NCBI GenBank assembly: GCA_934122275.1 | Contig: CAKOWI010000006.1 | Coordinates: 7,364 to 71,363, forward strand | From: an uncultured Bacilli bacterium | GTDB taxonomy: Bacteria > Bacillota_I > Bacilli_A > RF39 > UBA660 | DNA: 64,000 bases | Direction of reading: 5' to 3' | Shown here: one piece after another, positions 1-11,518 of the stretch | Position numbering within the stretch: the first letter of the stretch is position 1 | How the letters are laid out: each line of letters opens with the position of its first letter | Notes under the pieces: model-generated | What the model was told of the DNA's origin: nothing | The model's database searches: none | Seen by the model: the letters and a program-made list of their open reading frames with translations, nothing else | Program-made: the position numbers and the translations under genes

Positions 1-4069
<4,069 letters not shown>

Positions 4070-4138
4070 GCGTTTCCACCCCTAAACTATAAATTTTAAA
4101 GAACATGTCTAAAATTAAAGACATAGTACCAATTTAAA

Positions 4139-4167
4139 ATATTACAGAAAAAATCTAGAGTTGTCAA
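4139..4167 (-). promoter_or_regulatory. Promoter of rpoBC
   Basis: On the minus strand TTGACA (4167-4162), a 17-base spacer and TAATAT (4144-4139) form a near-consensus vegetative promoter about 70 bases before the rpoB GTG. A short inverted repeat (ATGTCT/AGACAT) lies in the leader that follows. The promoter sits directly downstream of the rsmC terminator, so rpoBC looks like its own unit. Confidence 0.8.
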
Positions 4168-4184
4168 CATATTTTACAAAAAAA

Positions 4185-4206
4185 CACAAATATTTTCATA
4201 TTTGTG
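4185..4206 (-). terminator. Rho-independent terminator after rsmC
   Basis: Minus strand: CACAAATAT, a 4-base loop, ATATTTGTG, then a run of seven T. It separates the ribosomal protein/rsmC unit from rpoBC. Confidence 0.8.
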
Positions 4207-4239
4207 ACTTAAAATATTTTAATAACTGTTTTTTAATAT

Positions 4240-4824
4240 CTATTTAGCTTTTATTATAAAAAAGCCTTTCTTCTTAATTATGACTTCTACTTCTTCATAA
4301 ATCTTATGCATATCTCTAATTAGTGATTCTGCACCTTGCTGTTTTCTAACTACTAACCACAATTCACCATTATAATTAAGATAATTTTTAGCTTGCATAA
4401 TTATTTCATATAATTTTTCTTTTCCAACCCTTATAGGTGGATTTGTTACTATATAATCATATTTATGAGAAATATTTTCATAAGCATCACTTTCAAAAAC
4501 ACTTAATTTTAATTTTTGTTCCTTTGCTGCCATCATTGATAAGTGAATAGCTCTTTTATTAACATCCGTCATATCAACATCAAAGCCCTGCCTAGCCGCA
4601 TAAATACCAATTGGTCCACACCCACATCCTATATCAAGTAATTTTTTTTTATTAGGATTATTATATTTAAAAGACTTTAACAATAATTCTGTTCCAAAGT
4701 CCAATTCACCCTTTGAAAATACACCGTTATCGGTATAAAAGTAATAAGATGTATCATCAATTATTGTAGATACTTTTACTATTTCTGATTTTAAATTTTC
4801 GTTATTTGTAAAATAATGTGCCAT
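4240..4824 (-). CDS. rsmC: RsmC-type 16S rRNA (guanine-N2) methyltransferase, small form (YbxB)
   Basis: A 194-aa class I SAM-dependent methyltransferase. The SAM-binding loop DIGCGCGPIG is at about residues 64-73 and the catalytic NPP motif (TNPPI) at about 127-131, as in RsmC, which methylates a guanine of 16S rRNA. It corresponds to the short, single-domain YbxB found between rplL and rpoB in B. subtilis, and it holds the same place here. The ATG is preceded by GGTGATGAC. The family assignment is firm, but the exact target base is inferred from family and position only. Confidence 0.85.
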   Translation of the reverse strand: MAHYFTNNENLKSEIVKVSTIIDDTSYYFYTDNGVFSKGELDFGTELLLKSFKYNNPNKKKLLDIGCGCGPIGIYAARQGFDVDMTDVNKRAIHLSMMAAKEQKLKLSVFESDAYENISHKYDYIVTNPPIRVGKEKLYEIIMQAKNYLNYNGELWLVVRKQQGAESLIRDMHKIYEEVEVIIKKKGFFIIKAK

Positions 4825-4911
4825 GTCATCACCAAAGACATTATAACATGTATAATTTAGATAGTAAATTATTAAGCAATCTAGTTATTTATTTTAATAT
4901 ATACAGTTTAA

Positions 4912-5391
4912 TTAAAATATAATTTTATCTTTTGAATTTATATACGGATTAAAACTAACATACATTTCAGTACCGGGAATATTTAAATACCCACATGATA
5001 AAGCGGTTTTTATACTTGGATTATTATCATCTGCTATTTTAAGTCTGATAGATGAAACTTCTTTATAATTTTTAAATATATATTCTGATATTTCTTTTAA
5101 CATTTTCTTGCCATATCCCTTCTTTCTTACATCAGATAAAATACTTGCTCTTAAATAAACAGATGATTCTTTTTCATTGTAAGGGCTAATATCTATATAT
5201 CCTATTAAAGTATCCCTATCACTTATAAAATAGCCCTTATTAAAAAATGATTCACTATTTCTCATTAAATTAGGTAAAACACCATCAAATCTTTTTTCTA
5301 AACCCTTCAATATTTCCTTAAAAAACTTTAGATGTTCTATGTTATCCTTATCAAAACATTCTAAATCTAATTCATCTAATTTTATCTTCAT
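4912..5391 (-). CDS. GNAT-family N-acetyltransferase
   Basis: A 159-aa protein with the GNAT fold: an acetyl-CoA binding segment around residues 95-112 (RKKGYGKKML, the R/Q-x-x-G-x-G/A signature) and the closing strand region AxxCGYLNI near residues 138-146. GNAT enzymes move an acetyl group from acetyl-CoA to an amine. Neither the substrate nor a specific subfamily can be read from the sequence. It lies between rplL and rsmC, a place usually without such a gene in B. subtilis, and has its own ribosome site (AGGTGAT before the ATG). No promoter is obvious, so read-through from rplL past its terminator or a weak local start is possible. Confidence 0.8.
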   Translation of the reverse strand: MKIKLDELDLECFDKDNIEHLKFFKEILKGLEKRFDGVLPNLMRNSESFFNKGYFISDRDTLIGYIDISPYNEKESSVYLRASILSDVRKKGYGKKMLKEISEYIFKNYKEVSSIRLKIADDNNPSIKTALSCGYLNIPGTEMYVSFNPYINSKDKIIF

Positions 5392-5460
5392 AGTTTATAT
5401 CACCTATAAGTAATTATATCATGTATAATTTGCTTAGTAAATTAATGACTAAACAAAAAA

Positions 5461-5479
5461 GGATTACATCACGTAATCC
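5461..5479 (-). terminator. Terminator after rplL
   Basis: Minus strand: GGATTAC, loop GTGAT, GTAATCC, then TTTTTTG. It lies 21 bases past the rplL stop and closes the rplJ-rplL unit. Confidence 0.85.
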
Positions 5480-5499
5480 TTTAAGTACTTATTAACTAA

Positions 5500-5865
5500 T
5501 TATGCAAGTTCAACTGTTGCGCCAGCTTCTTCTAGCTTAGCTTTAATATCATTTGCTTCATCCATTGGAGCGTTTTCTTTGATGTTTCCACCTTCATCAG
5601 CTAATTTTTTAGCTTCCATTAATCCAAGACCAGTAATGTCTCTAATTACTTTAATAACTTGAATCTTAGTTTGACCAGCATCTTTTAATACTACAGTTGC
5701 AGAAGTCTTTTCTTCTGCTGCAGCAGCAACTGGTGCAGCAGCTACAGCTACAGCACTTGGATCAACACCAAATTCCTCCTTCATAGCATCTACTAATTCT
5801 TTAACTTCAAGAATTTTCATTTCTTTTATTGCATCAATAATTTCTTGTGTACTTAATTTTGCCAT
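5500..5865 (-). CDS. rplL: Ribosomal protein L7/L12
   Basis: A 121-aa L7/L12 stalk protein. The N-terminal dimerisation helix (MAKLSTQEIIDAIKEM) is followed by the Ala/Val-rich hinge (about residues 36-52) and the C-terminal factor-binding domain with the conserved segment around KKLADEGGNIKENAP. Several copies attach to L10 and recruit translation GTPases. It is 20 bases after rplJ, with GGGAGG upstream of the ATG, and is followed by a strong terminator. Expression should depend on the L10 leader and attenuator upstream of rplJ. Identity is certain. Confidence 0.98.
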   Translation of the reverse strand: MAKLSTQEIIDAIKEMKILEVKELVDAMKEEFGVDPSAVAVAAAPVAAAAEEKTSATVVLKDAGQTKIQVIKVIRDITGLGLMEAKKLADEGGNIKENAPMDEANDIKAKLEEAGATVELA

Positions 5866-5885
5866 TTTATATTCCTCCCTTAATT

Positions 5886-6386
5886 TTAATTATTTTCTTC
5901 TTCTAGATTTTGACTATGTAAGTCAAGACAGATAGCAACATTTTTAACATGTTCCATTAAACCAGCAGCAAGCATAGTAAGTAATCCATCTCTTGATGGT
6001 ACTTTTGATAATTCGATTAGTTCTTCTAATGAAGTTTCTTTTCCATCTACATATCCACCTTTTAACTCTAATGCTGGATGATCTTTAGCAAAATCTGCTA
6101 AAACTTTGATTGGTGCTATAGCATCATCAGATGTAGCGATAGCTGAAGGACCTTCTAAGCAATCGTCTAAATTAATAGATAGATTGTCAAAAGCTCTTTT
6201 CATTAAAGTATTTTTATATACTTTATAAGAAGAATCTGAATCACGTAATTTACGACGTAAATCTGTTATTTCTGAATCTGTTAATCCACGGTAGTCAAAT
6301 AATACTGCACTATTTGCAGATTTAACACGTTCAGCTATTTCATTAACAGTTTCTTCTTTTTTTGCTATTATAGCTTTATTTGCCAT
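5886..6386 (-). CDS. rplJ: Ribosomal protein L10
   Basis: A 166-aa L10, the base of the ribosomal stalk: its N-terminal domain binds 23S rRNA and its C-terminal helix binds L7/L12 dimers. The family hallmark, a YRGLTDSE-like segment followed by KVYKNTL, is at about residues 32-64. The ATG has a strong AAGGAGG. It forms an operon with rplL and sits behind a long leader holding an attenuator hairpin, consistent with the known L10-L7/L12 autoregulation. Identity is certain. Confidence 0.98.
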   Translation of the reverse strand: MANKAIIAKKEETVNEIAERVKSANSAVLFDYRGLTDSEITDLRRKLRDSDSSYKVYKNTLMKRAFDNLSINLDDCLEGPSAIATSDDAIAPIKVLADFAKDHPALELKGGYVDGKETSLEELIELSKVPSRDGLLTMLAAGLMEHVKNVAICLDLHSQNLEEENN

Positions 6387-6560
6387 TGTTAATTCCTCCT
6401 TTACTAGTTTATAAGTACCTATTAATTAAAAAGTCTTCATGAAAAGACATGAAGACCTTATAATCCTTTTGTGAATTTGTCCTCGGTAGGAAACATTAAG
6501 TGAAAATCACTCCTACTGTCTTTGGTACTATATATAGCAATGCATAAATGCATTAACCAT
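6387..6560 (-). promoter_or_regulatory. L10 (rplJ) leader with attenuator terminator
   Basis: The roughly 170-base leader before rplJ contains a perfect terminator hairpin (6433-6456: GTCTTCATG, loop TCTTTT, CATGAAGAC on the minus strand, then TTTTT) only about 40 bases before the start codon. Upstream is a structured stretch (about 6476-6530). This arrangement matches the ribosomal protein L10 leader of Bacillota, in which binding of L10-L12 to the nascent RNA favours termination. The hairpin is seen directly; binding is inferred. Confidence 0.75.
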
Positions 6561-6564
6561 CAAA

Positions 6565-6593
6565 ATAATATACTATTTTTTATTATTTGTCAA
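6565..6593 (-). promoter_or_regulatory. Promoter of rplJ-rplL
   Basis: Minus strand TTGACA (6593-6588), 17-base spacer, TATTAT (6570-6565). The -35 box overlaps the last codons of rplA, so rplJ-rplL can be transcribed separately from rplK-rplA. Confidence 0.75.
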
Positions 6594-7281
6594 ATGAAAC
6601 TAAATCAACTTTAATTCCAGGACCCATTGTTGAAGCCAAAGAAACGTTCTTCAAGTATACACCTTTAGCTGTTTGAGGTTTAGATTTAATTATAACATCC
6701 ATAAATGCTTTAGCATTTTCTATTAATTGTTCATCATTAAATGAAACCTTACCAATTATTGCATGTACGTTTGCATAAGAGTCAGTTCTATATTCAACAC
6801 GACCTTTTTTAACGTCTTCAACAGCCTTTTTAGTATCTGTTGTAACAGTTCCAGTTTTAGGATTTGGCATTAATCCTTTTGGACCTAAAACCTTACCTAA
6901 TCTACCTAAAAGTGGCATCATTTCTGGAGTTGCAATAATAACATCAAAATCAAACCAATTTTCTTTGTCAATTTTAGTTATCATGTCAACATCACCAACA
7001 TAATCAGCACCAGCACTAATAGCTGCTTTTGCAGCATCACCCTTAGCTAAAACTAATACCTTTTTTGTTTTTCCAGTACCATGTGGTAAAACAATAGCAC
7101 CTCTTAATTGTTGATCATTCTTCTTAGTATCTAAATTTAGTCTAACAGCTAATTCAACAGTTCCATCAAATTTAGAAATTGAAGTTTCTTTAACCAACTT
7201 TACAGCTTCTTCTAAAGAGTATAACTTACCCTTTTCGATTTTGTTTAAAGCTTCTGTGTACTTCTTACTTTTCTTTTTCAT
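6583..7281 (-). CDS. rplA: Ribosomal protein L1
   Basis: A 232-aa L1 protein of the mobile stalk around the ribosomal E site. The signature region ([20 protein letters not shown]) lies at about residues 116-135, followed by MPNPKTGTV. The ATG has AAGGAGG seven bases upstream. It is co-transcribed with rplK, 64 bases earlier, and L1 is the usual repressor of this operon; a matching operator-like RNA is present before rplK. The 3' end carries the -35 box of the next operon. Identity is certain. Confidence 0.98.
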   Translation of the reverse strand: MKKKSKKYTEALNKIEKGKLYSLEEAVKLVKETSISKFDGTVELAVRLNLDTKKNDQQLRGAIVLPHGTGKTKKVLVLAKGDAAKAAISAGADYVGDVDMITKIDKENWFDFDVIIATPEMMPLLGRLGKVLGPKGLMPNPKTGTVTTDTKKAVEDVKKGRVEYRTDSYANVHAIIGKVSFNDEQLIENAKAFMDVIIKSKPQTAKGVYLKNVSLASTMGPGIKVDLVSFDK

Positions 7282-7345
7282 TTTCTTACCTCCTTGTGGT
7301 ATATAGCGGATTTTCCTCCCACATAGAATAATCTATATGATTTTA

Positions 7346-7771
7346 TTAGTCTTTTATTTCAATACCCATATTTTTTGCAGTTCCAGCAACTATTTTTATA
7401 GCTTCTTCTACTGTGTATGCATTTAAATCAGGTAATTTAATTTCAGCAATTTCTTTTAATTGAGCTGAAGTAATTGTCCCAACGATTTCTTTAGAACCCT
7501 TTGTTGAGCCTTTTTTTGCTTTTGCAAACTTTTTAAGAAGGAATGCAGTTGGTGGAGTTAAAAATCTTAACTCAAAACTTCTATCATCATAAACAGAAAT
7601 TTCAACTGGTACGATATCTCCCATTCTATCTTTTGTTGCATCATTATATTTAACACAAAATTCACCAGAATTAACACCTAATGGTCCAAGTGCTGTACCT
7701 ACTGGTGGAGCAGGTGTAGCTTTACCTGCTGGTAATTGTAACTTTAATCTTCTTACTAATTCCTTTGCCAC
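7346..7771 (-). CDS. rplK: Ribosomal protein L11
   Basis: A 141-aa L11, which with 23S rRNA forms the GTPase-associated centre. The N-terminal domain has the Pro-rich motif PAGKATPAPPVGTALGPLG at about residues 15-33, and the C-terminal RNA-binding domain covers the rest. The start is taken as the GTG at 7771 (V-A-K-E-L), nine bases after AGGAGG, giving the normal family length. An in-frame GTG three codons earlier overlaps the ribosome site and is unlikely to be used. It is the first gene of the rplK-rplA pair and has its own promoter and L1-type operator. Confidence 0.97.
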   Translation of the reverse strand: MAKELVRRLKLQLPAGKATPAPPVGTALGPLGVNSGEFCVKYNDATKDRMGDIVPVEISVYDDRSFELRFLTPPTAFLLKKFAKAKKGSTKGSKEIVGTITSAQLKEIAEIKLPDLNAYTVEEAIKIVAGTAKNMGIEIKD

Positions 7772-7802
7772 GAAAAACACCTCCTATAAATTTTTTTTCG
7801 CG

Positions 7803-7844
7803 AGTGGTCAAATAGCCTTATTTTTTAAATCCGCGCCTTCCACT
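7803..7844 (-). promoter_or_regulatory. Probable L1-binding operator in the rplK leader
   Basis: In the mRNA sense the leader reads AGUGGAAGGC, about 22 bases, then UUUGACCACU. AGUGG pairs with CCACU to form a stem with an asymmetric internal loop, resembling the 23S rRNA L1 site (GUGGGAGGC ... ACCAC) and the known L11-L1 operon leaders. It lies about 30 bases before the rplK start. The motif is seen; L1 repression is inferred from the family. Confidence 0.6.
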
Positions 7845-7889
7845 AATCTTTTCTTTCATCATCTATATAAATATATAGCTGCGACTAAC

Positions 7890-7919
7890 ATTTTAACACA
7901 GCATATATGATAAAAGCAA
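7890..7919 (-). promoter_or_regulatory. Probable promoter of rplK-rplA
   Basis: Minus strand TTGCTT (7919-7914), an 18-base spacer and TAAAAT (7895-7890), just downstream of the nusG stop. The spacer is one base longer than ideal. Confidence 0.5.
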
Positions 7920-7932
7920 TACTTTTTTATAA

Positions 7933-8469
7933 TTATTCCTTTGTAAATTGAGTTAATTCTAACTCTACGTTTGTTTCTTGACCAAATAGATCTATCATAA
8001 CATTTGCTTTTCCAGCTTCTTTATCAATACTGATAATTTTACCTGCAAGCATTTTAAACGGTCCATCAGTTATCTTAACTTTATCACCAATTTCATAATT
8101 TACTACAACTTCTTCTTTGTTATATCCTATTTCTTTAAATAATCTCTCAACTTCATCATCAAATAAAGGAACAGGTTTAGCTCCCTTACCAGAAGATCCT
8201 AAAAATCCAGTTACTCCTGGTGTATTACGAACGATATACCATGACTCATCAGACATTATCATTTCTACTAATACATATCCCGGGAATAATTTCTTTAACT
8301 TTTCTTTTTTCTTTCCATCTTTTATTTCTATTTCTTTTCTTTCTGGAACTATTACTCTAAATATATTTTCTTGCATATCCATTGAGTTAATTCTCATATC
8401 AAGTTTTTCTTTTACTTTAGCCTCATGACCAGAGTAAGTATTTACTACATACCATTTTTTTTCTTCCAT
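7933..8469 (-). CDS. nusG: Transcription elongation/termination factor NusG
   Basis: A 178-aa NusG with the NGN domain (KKWYVVNTYSGHE at the start, LFPGYVLVEM near residue 68) and a C-terminal KOW domain (VKITDGPFKMLAGKI about residues 128-142). It binds RNA polymerase and links it to pausing, Rho or ribosomes. The ATG at 8469 gives the usual N-terminus, but AAGGAG is 13 bases away. A TTG three codons upstream (8478), four bases from the AAGGAG, is a possible alternative start. It follows secE directly, as in most Bacillota. Confidence 0.96.
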   Translation of the reverse strand: MEEKKWYVVNTYSGHEAKVKEKLDMRINSMDMQENIFRVIVPERKEIEIKDGKKKEKLKKLFPGYVLVEMIMSDESWYIVRNTPGVTGFLGSSGKGAKPVPLFDDEVERLFKEIGYNKEEVVVNYEIGDKVKITDGPFKMLAGKIISIDKEAGKANVMIDLFGQETNVELELTQFTKE

Positions 8470-8470
8470 A

Positions 8471-8689
8471 CTAAACAATTAACTCCTTTATATATTTAAA
8501 TAGTGCAATCAATAAATCTGTTCCTACAAAGAATAAACAAATAAATATCATAAAAACTATTGTTGCAATTGAGTATTTAAATAAATTTTTCTTTGAAGTC
8601 CATAATATTTTTTTACATTCAGCTTTTACACTGCTAAAAAAATCTGATAAAAACTTAAATAAATTTTTCTTATTCTTTTTCTTTGACAT
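8471..8689 (-). CDS. secE: Preprotein translocase subunit SecE
   Basis: A 72-aa SecE: a basic Lys/Asn-rich N-terminus, the amphipathic surface helix with the conserved SSVKAECKKILWTSK (about residues 20-34), and one membrane segment (about 42-65). SecE clamps the SecY channel. The ATG at 8689 has GGGAG six bases upstream; an in-frame start 13 codons earlier has no ribosome site and would add a non-conserved piece. It forms an operon with nusG and has a good promoter. The rpmG gene usually found just before secE is not present here. Confidence 0.93.
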   Translation of the reverse strand: MSKKKNKKNLFKFLSDFFSSVKAECKKILWTSKKNLFKYSIATIVFMIFICLFFVGTDLLIALFKYIKELIV

Positions 8690-8750
8690 AATATTCTCCC
8701 AAATACAATTATCTAAAATAAAAAACACTTTTATACGTGCTTACACCTAG

Positions 8751-8779
8751 ATATTAGCACAAAAATAATCAATAGTCAA
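8751..8779 (-). promoter_or_regulatory. Promoter of secE-nusG
   Basis: Minus strand TTGACT (8779-8774), 17-base spacer, TAATAT (8756-8751). The -35 box overlaps the sigH stop region. The 60-odd bases that follow form the secE leader and show no rpmG gene. Confidence 0.75.
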
Positions 8780-9399
8780 TTTATTTCTGATAATATTTTC
8801 TTTAATTTAATCCTAACTCTGCAAAGAGCACTATCTATAGATTTATATGATCTTTTTAATGCAGTTGCAATCTCATTATTACCAAAACCATTTACTTTCA
8901 TCTCATAAACCATTTTCTCAAATTCTGTTAAATCTCTATCTATCATTCTTCTAAAGTATTCGTCATTTTCCTTAGACACAAGCAAATCTAATATTCCTTT
9001 TTCTCTTGAAGCTAATATATTTTCAAAAGAGTCCTTTCCCTCATCACACTTATATTCTAATGAAAGAGATTCATTAAGTACACTATGCTTTTTTCTGTTA
9101 GCATTTTTAACTGCAGTAAGAATTTTTCTTCTTATACACATAAATGCAAACGTAGAAAATTTTATATCTTTTCTTGTACTATAATTATTAACCGCAGAAA
9201 TAACCCCCAAAAGGCCTTCTTGATATAAGTCATTGTAATCAAGTCCAGCATTTTCTACTAAAGCTAGATAATTTTTTACATAATAATCAATTACAGGTGC
9301 ATATTTTTCATATATAACCTCATTTGCATCTTCACTATTTTCTGATACTAAATATATTAATTCATTATCATCTTCATAATTAGTAAGCTTCTTTCTCAA
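8776..9399 (-). CDS. sigH: RNA polymerase sigma-H factor (sigma-70 family)
   Basis: A 207-aa sigma factor of the SigH type, which in B. subtilis opens the sporulation and competence programmes. Region 2 is seen at about residues 54-100 (DLYQEGLLGVISAV, then FSTFAFMCIRRKI), and region 4 with its helix-turn-helix at about 158-205 (FEKMVYEMKVNGFGNNEIA, then KSIDSALCRVR). The TTG at 9399 has AGGTG six bases upstream and is preferred; a GTG three codons earlier lacks a ribosome site. Its place between rlmB and secE is exactly that of B. subtilis sigH, apart from missing yacP and rpmG. The specific SigH role is inferred from position and sequence type. Confidence 0.88.
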   Translation of the reverse strand: MRKKLTNYEDDNELIYLVSENSEDANEVIYEKYAPVIDYYVKNYLALVENAGLDYNDLYQEGLLGVISAVNNYSTRKDIKFSTFAFMCIRRKILTAVKNANRKKHSVLNESLSLEYKCDEGKDSFENILASREKGILDLLVSKENDEYFRRMIDRDLTEFEKMVYEMKVNGFGNNEIATALKRSYKSIDSALCRVRIKLKKILSEIN

Positions 9400-9408
9400 G
9401 TAAATCAC

Positions 9409-10113
9409 CTACTTTCTTTGTCTTAATACTTCATATATCATTATTCCTGCTGCTACAGATGCATTTAAACTATTAATCTTACCATTCATTGGTATTCGCG
9501 CTATAAAATCACAATTTTTTCTTACTAAACTACTCATTCCAAATCCTTCACTACCTATTACTAGAGCTATTGGACAATTGTAATCAATGCTATCATATAA
9601 AACACTATCTTCCATATCAGTTCCAACAATCCATAATCCCTTTTTCTTTAACTTATCTATTGTTACATTTAAATTAGTAACTTCAACTATTTTTACGTTA
9701 TCTAATGCTCCAACACTAGTTTTCATAACAGTTGAATTAACAGAAACAGATCTATTTTTTGGAATAATTATAAAATCAACATTAGCAGCTTCACAAGTTC
9801 TTATAATTGCACCAAAGTTATGTGGATCTTCTAAATGATCTAATATTACTATAAAAGGAAGAGATGGCATACTATTAAGCATTTCACTTTCACTTAAATA
9901 TTTAAAATCATCTATTTCAACTATTACACCTTGGTGATTTCCCTTTTCCATTCTATCTAATTCGTTATTGGATAAATATGAAATTGAAACATTCATTCTT
10001 TTTAAGTCAGTTGATACCTTATCATCTTTTAAATTATTTGATAAATAAGCTTTTTTTATCTTTCTATTATTATCAATTAATTCTTTAACAACATTCCTAC
10101 CATATACGTACAT
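9409..10113 (-). CDS. rlmB: 23S rRNA (guanosine-2'-O-)-methyltransferase RlmB (TrmH/SpoU family)
   Basis: A 234-aa SPOUT methyltransferase. The N-terminal substrate-binding domain covers about residues 1-75 (YVYGRNVVKELI), and the knotted catalytic domain contains the three SpoU motifs: HNFGAIIRTCEA (about 115-126), IALVIGSEGFGM (about 184-195) and IPMNGKINSLNASVA (about 208-222). RlmB methylates the ribose of a guanosine in the 23S peptidyl-transferase loop. The ATG at 10113 is just after the mrnC stop with GGGTGA upstream. The cluster mrnC-rlmB-sigH is conserved in Bacillota. Confidence 0.94.
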   Translation of the reverse strand: MYVYGRNVVKELIDNNRKIKKAYLSNNLKDDKVSTDLKRMNVSISYLSNNELDRMEKGNHQGVIVEIDDFKYLSESEMLNSMPSLPFIVILDHLEDPHNFGAIIRTCEAANVDFIIIPKNRSVSVNSTVMKTSVGALDNVKIVEVTNLNVTIDKLKKKGLWIVGTDMEDSVLYDSIDYNCPIALVIGSEGFGMSSLVRKNCDFIARIPMNGKINSLNASVAAGIMIYEVLRQRK

Positions 10114-10114
10114 A

Positions 10115-10489
10115 TTAATCACCCACTATTATTCTAAATATTTCATCTATTCTATCATTTCTATTAGTTAAATAAAGCATTCCAAATAAAGCTTCTAAAG
10201 CAGTTGCTTTTTTATAAGAAATAGCACTTGCAGATTTTGGCTTTGATACAGACTTATGATTTTTTGCCCTATTAATAGTATTTAATTCTTCATTGGTAAA
10301 TATCTTCATATCTAAAAGTCTGTCTAAAATTTTGGCTTGTGAATTTGCACTAACATAATCTACAGACTTATTTTGTAAATTATTTACACTACCTAATTTC
10401 ATATCTATTAAATATTTCCTAACCTTAAGTTCATATACTGCATCGCCTATATATGCTAAAACAAGTGCATTTATTTCATTAACATTCAT
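10115..10489 (-). CDS. mrnC: Mini-ribonuclease III (23S rRNA maturation)
   Basis: A 124-aa protein with only the RNase III catalytic domain and no double-stranded RNA-binding domain, which is the Mini-III type. The metal-binding motif AYIGDAVYELKVR is at about residues 12-24, and a second acidic cluster, EALFGMLYL, at about 95-103. In B. subtilis it trims the ends of 23S rRNA. It overlaps the region just before rlmB and normally follows cysS, which is absent here. Length and neighbours support the call strongly. Confidence 0.94.
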   Translation of the reverse strand: MNVNEINALVLAYIGDAVYELKVRKYLIDMKLGSVNNLQNKSVDYVSANSQAKILDRLLDMKIFTNEELNTINRAKNHKSVSKPKSASAISYKKATALEALFGMLYLTNRNDRIDEIFRIIVGD

Positions 10490-10532
10490 TCTCTCACATC
10501 CACAAGTATTTTACCATAAAATAAATAAAAAA

Positions 10533-10558
10533 CAAGGGAAAGAGAATTCTTACCCTTG
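10533..10558 (-). terminator. Terminator after divIC
   Basis: Minus strand: CAAGGG, 14-base loop, CCCTTG, then TTTTTT, starting at the divIC stop codon. It separates yabP-yabQ-divIC from the mrnC operon. Confidence 0.8.
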
Positions 10559-10840
10559 CTAATCTATCTTTAATATTTTTTCATCCGTTTTAGAATATAA
10601 ATACTTTTCTCTAGCATATCTAGCCGCATATTCTGGATCTTTTAATTTTTTTACATCATCACTTAAAATCTTTTCATCCTCTTTTAGTGTCTCTAATTGC
10701 TTCGTTAATTTGTTCTTTTCTATTTTCTTTTTCCTAATTAATGAATAGTTATTAATAGATGAAATAATAGACACACATATTATAAATAAACAAAAAATAG
10801 TTATAAAAGCATTTTTTCTTCTATCTTTTAACTTAGTCAT
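10559..10840 (-). CDS. divIC: Septum formation initiator DivIC (FtsB-like)
   Basis: A 93-aa bitopic membrane protein: basic N-terminus, one membrane segment (about residues 10-30), then a coiled coil (about 33-67, rich in Lys, Glu and Leu) and the conserved DPEYAARYAREKYLYSK segment (about 67-83). DivIC pairs with FtsL in the division complex. The order yabP-yabQ-divIC is the same as in B. subtilis. It has a hydrophobic helix and coil at the right spacing, so the call is firm. Confidence 0.9.
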   Translation of the reverse strand: MTKLKDRRKNAFITIFCLFIICVSIISSINNYSLIRKKKIEKNKLTKQLETLKEDEKILSDDVKKLKDPEYAARYAREKYLYSKTDEKILKID

Positions 10841-10880
10841 AGCATCACCATATTAATTATATAATTAATAAATAAATATT

Positions 10881-11153
10881 TCAATTGTTTTTATCTTGAT
10901 AGTAAAGTATGCGACAAAACATGCCACCTAAAACTAAGAATATTAGTGAATAAATATTAATAATACCATTATTTATCCTATATAATAAAAAATAGAATAT
11001 TATGACATGAAGCATACAAAAGCAAAATTCAAAAGCTATTTTAAAAATATTATGTTTTATTTTAATTAAGTGAACAAGTTTATATGTAGAAAGAAAAAAA
11101 ATACCATAAATAAATGAATAAAAAATAAGTTTAAATTGTTCTTCTAAATTCAT
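10881..11153 (-). CDS. yabQ: Sporulation membrane protein YabQ
   Basis: A 90-aa, strongly hydrophobic protein with about three membrane segments (residues about 5-25, 38-62 and 68-82), matching YabQ, a forespore-engulfing membrane protein needed for cortex formation in B. subtilis. Primary sequence conservation in this family is low, so the call rests on size, topology and its place between yabP and divIC. Its ATG overlaps the yabP stop by one base (TAATG), showing translational coupling. It is good evidence for sporulation ancestry. Confidence 0.82.
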   Translation of the reverse strand: MNLEEQFKLIFYSFIYGIFFLSTYKLVHLIKIKHNIFKIAFEFCFCMLHVIIFYFLLYRINNGIINIYSLIFLVLGGMFCRILYYQDKNN

Positions 11154-11443
11154 TATTTAAATAACCTTGATATCATTCCATCTTCTTTCTTTTTTCTATT
11201 TTCATCTAAATAAGTAAACGCATCTATAATTCCTTTAATGGTTATTGTTCCTTCATACGTGTCTAGCTTAATGATTTCAAGCTCTTTTCCTTTTATTCCT
11301 AGATTACCCATGGTGGTTTCAAGTAAAAATTCTTCAGAATCAAAACTATTTATTTTAACAATACCACTTATGGAAATATTTTTTCTTTCTATTATTGAAA
11401 TGCTATGATTTATCATCTCTATTTTATCAAATTCTTTATTCAT
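11153..11443 (-). CDS. yabP: Sporulation protein YabP
   Basis: A 96-aa YabP/YqfC-family protein. The family pattern is a His-containing start (MINHSISIIERKNISISGI, about residues 10-28), a run of short beta strands, and the segment LGIKGKELEIIKLD (about 48-61) near the middle. In B. subtilis YabP acts with YabQ in spore coat and cortex assembly. GGAGG lies four bases before the ATG. It is coupled to yabQ and is the first gene after two large inserted surface-protein genes. Confidence 0.86.
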   Translation of the reverse strand: MNKEFDKIEMINHSISIIERKNISISGIVKINSFDSEEFLLETTMGNLGIKGKELEIIKLDTYEGTITIKGIIDAFTYLDENRKKKEDGMISRLFK

Positions 11444-11497
11444 TTAGTCCTCCCAATAAATGTTATTCCATGGTTAAGTAAATAATTACAAAAAAAA

Positions 11498-11518
11498 ATA
11501 GTGTTTCATTTCCACTAT
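11498..11518 (-). terminator. Terminator of the surface-protein genes
   Basis: Minus strand: ATAGTG, 9-base loop, CACTAT, then a run of T. The stem begins inside the stop codon of the 11515-13779 gene. Confidence 0.75.
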
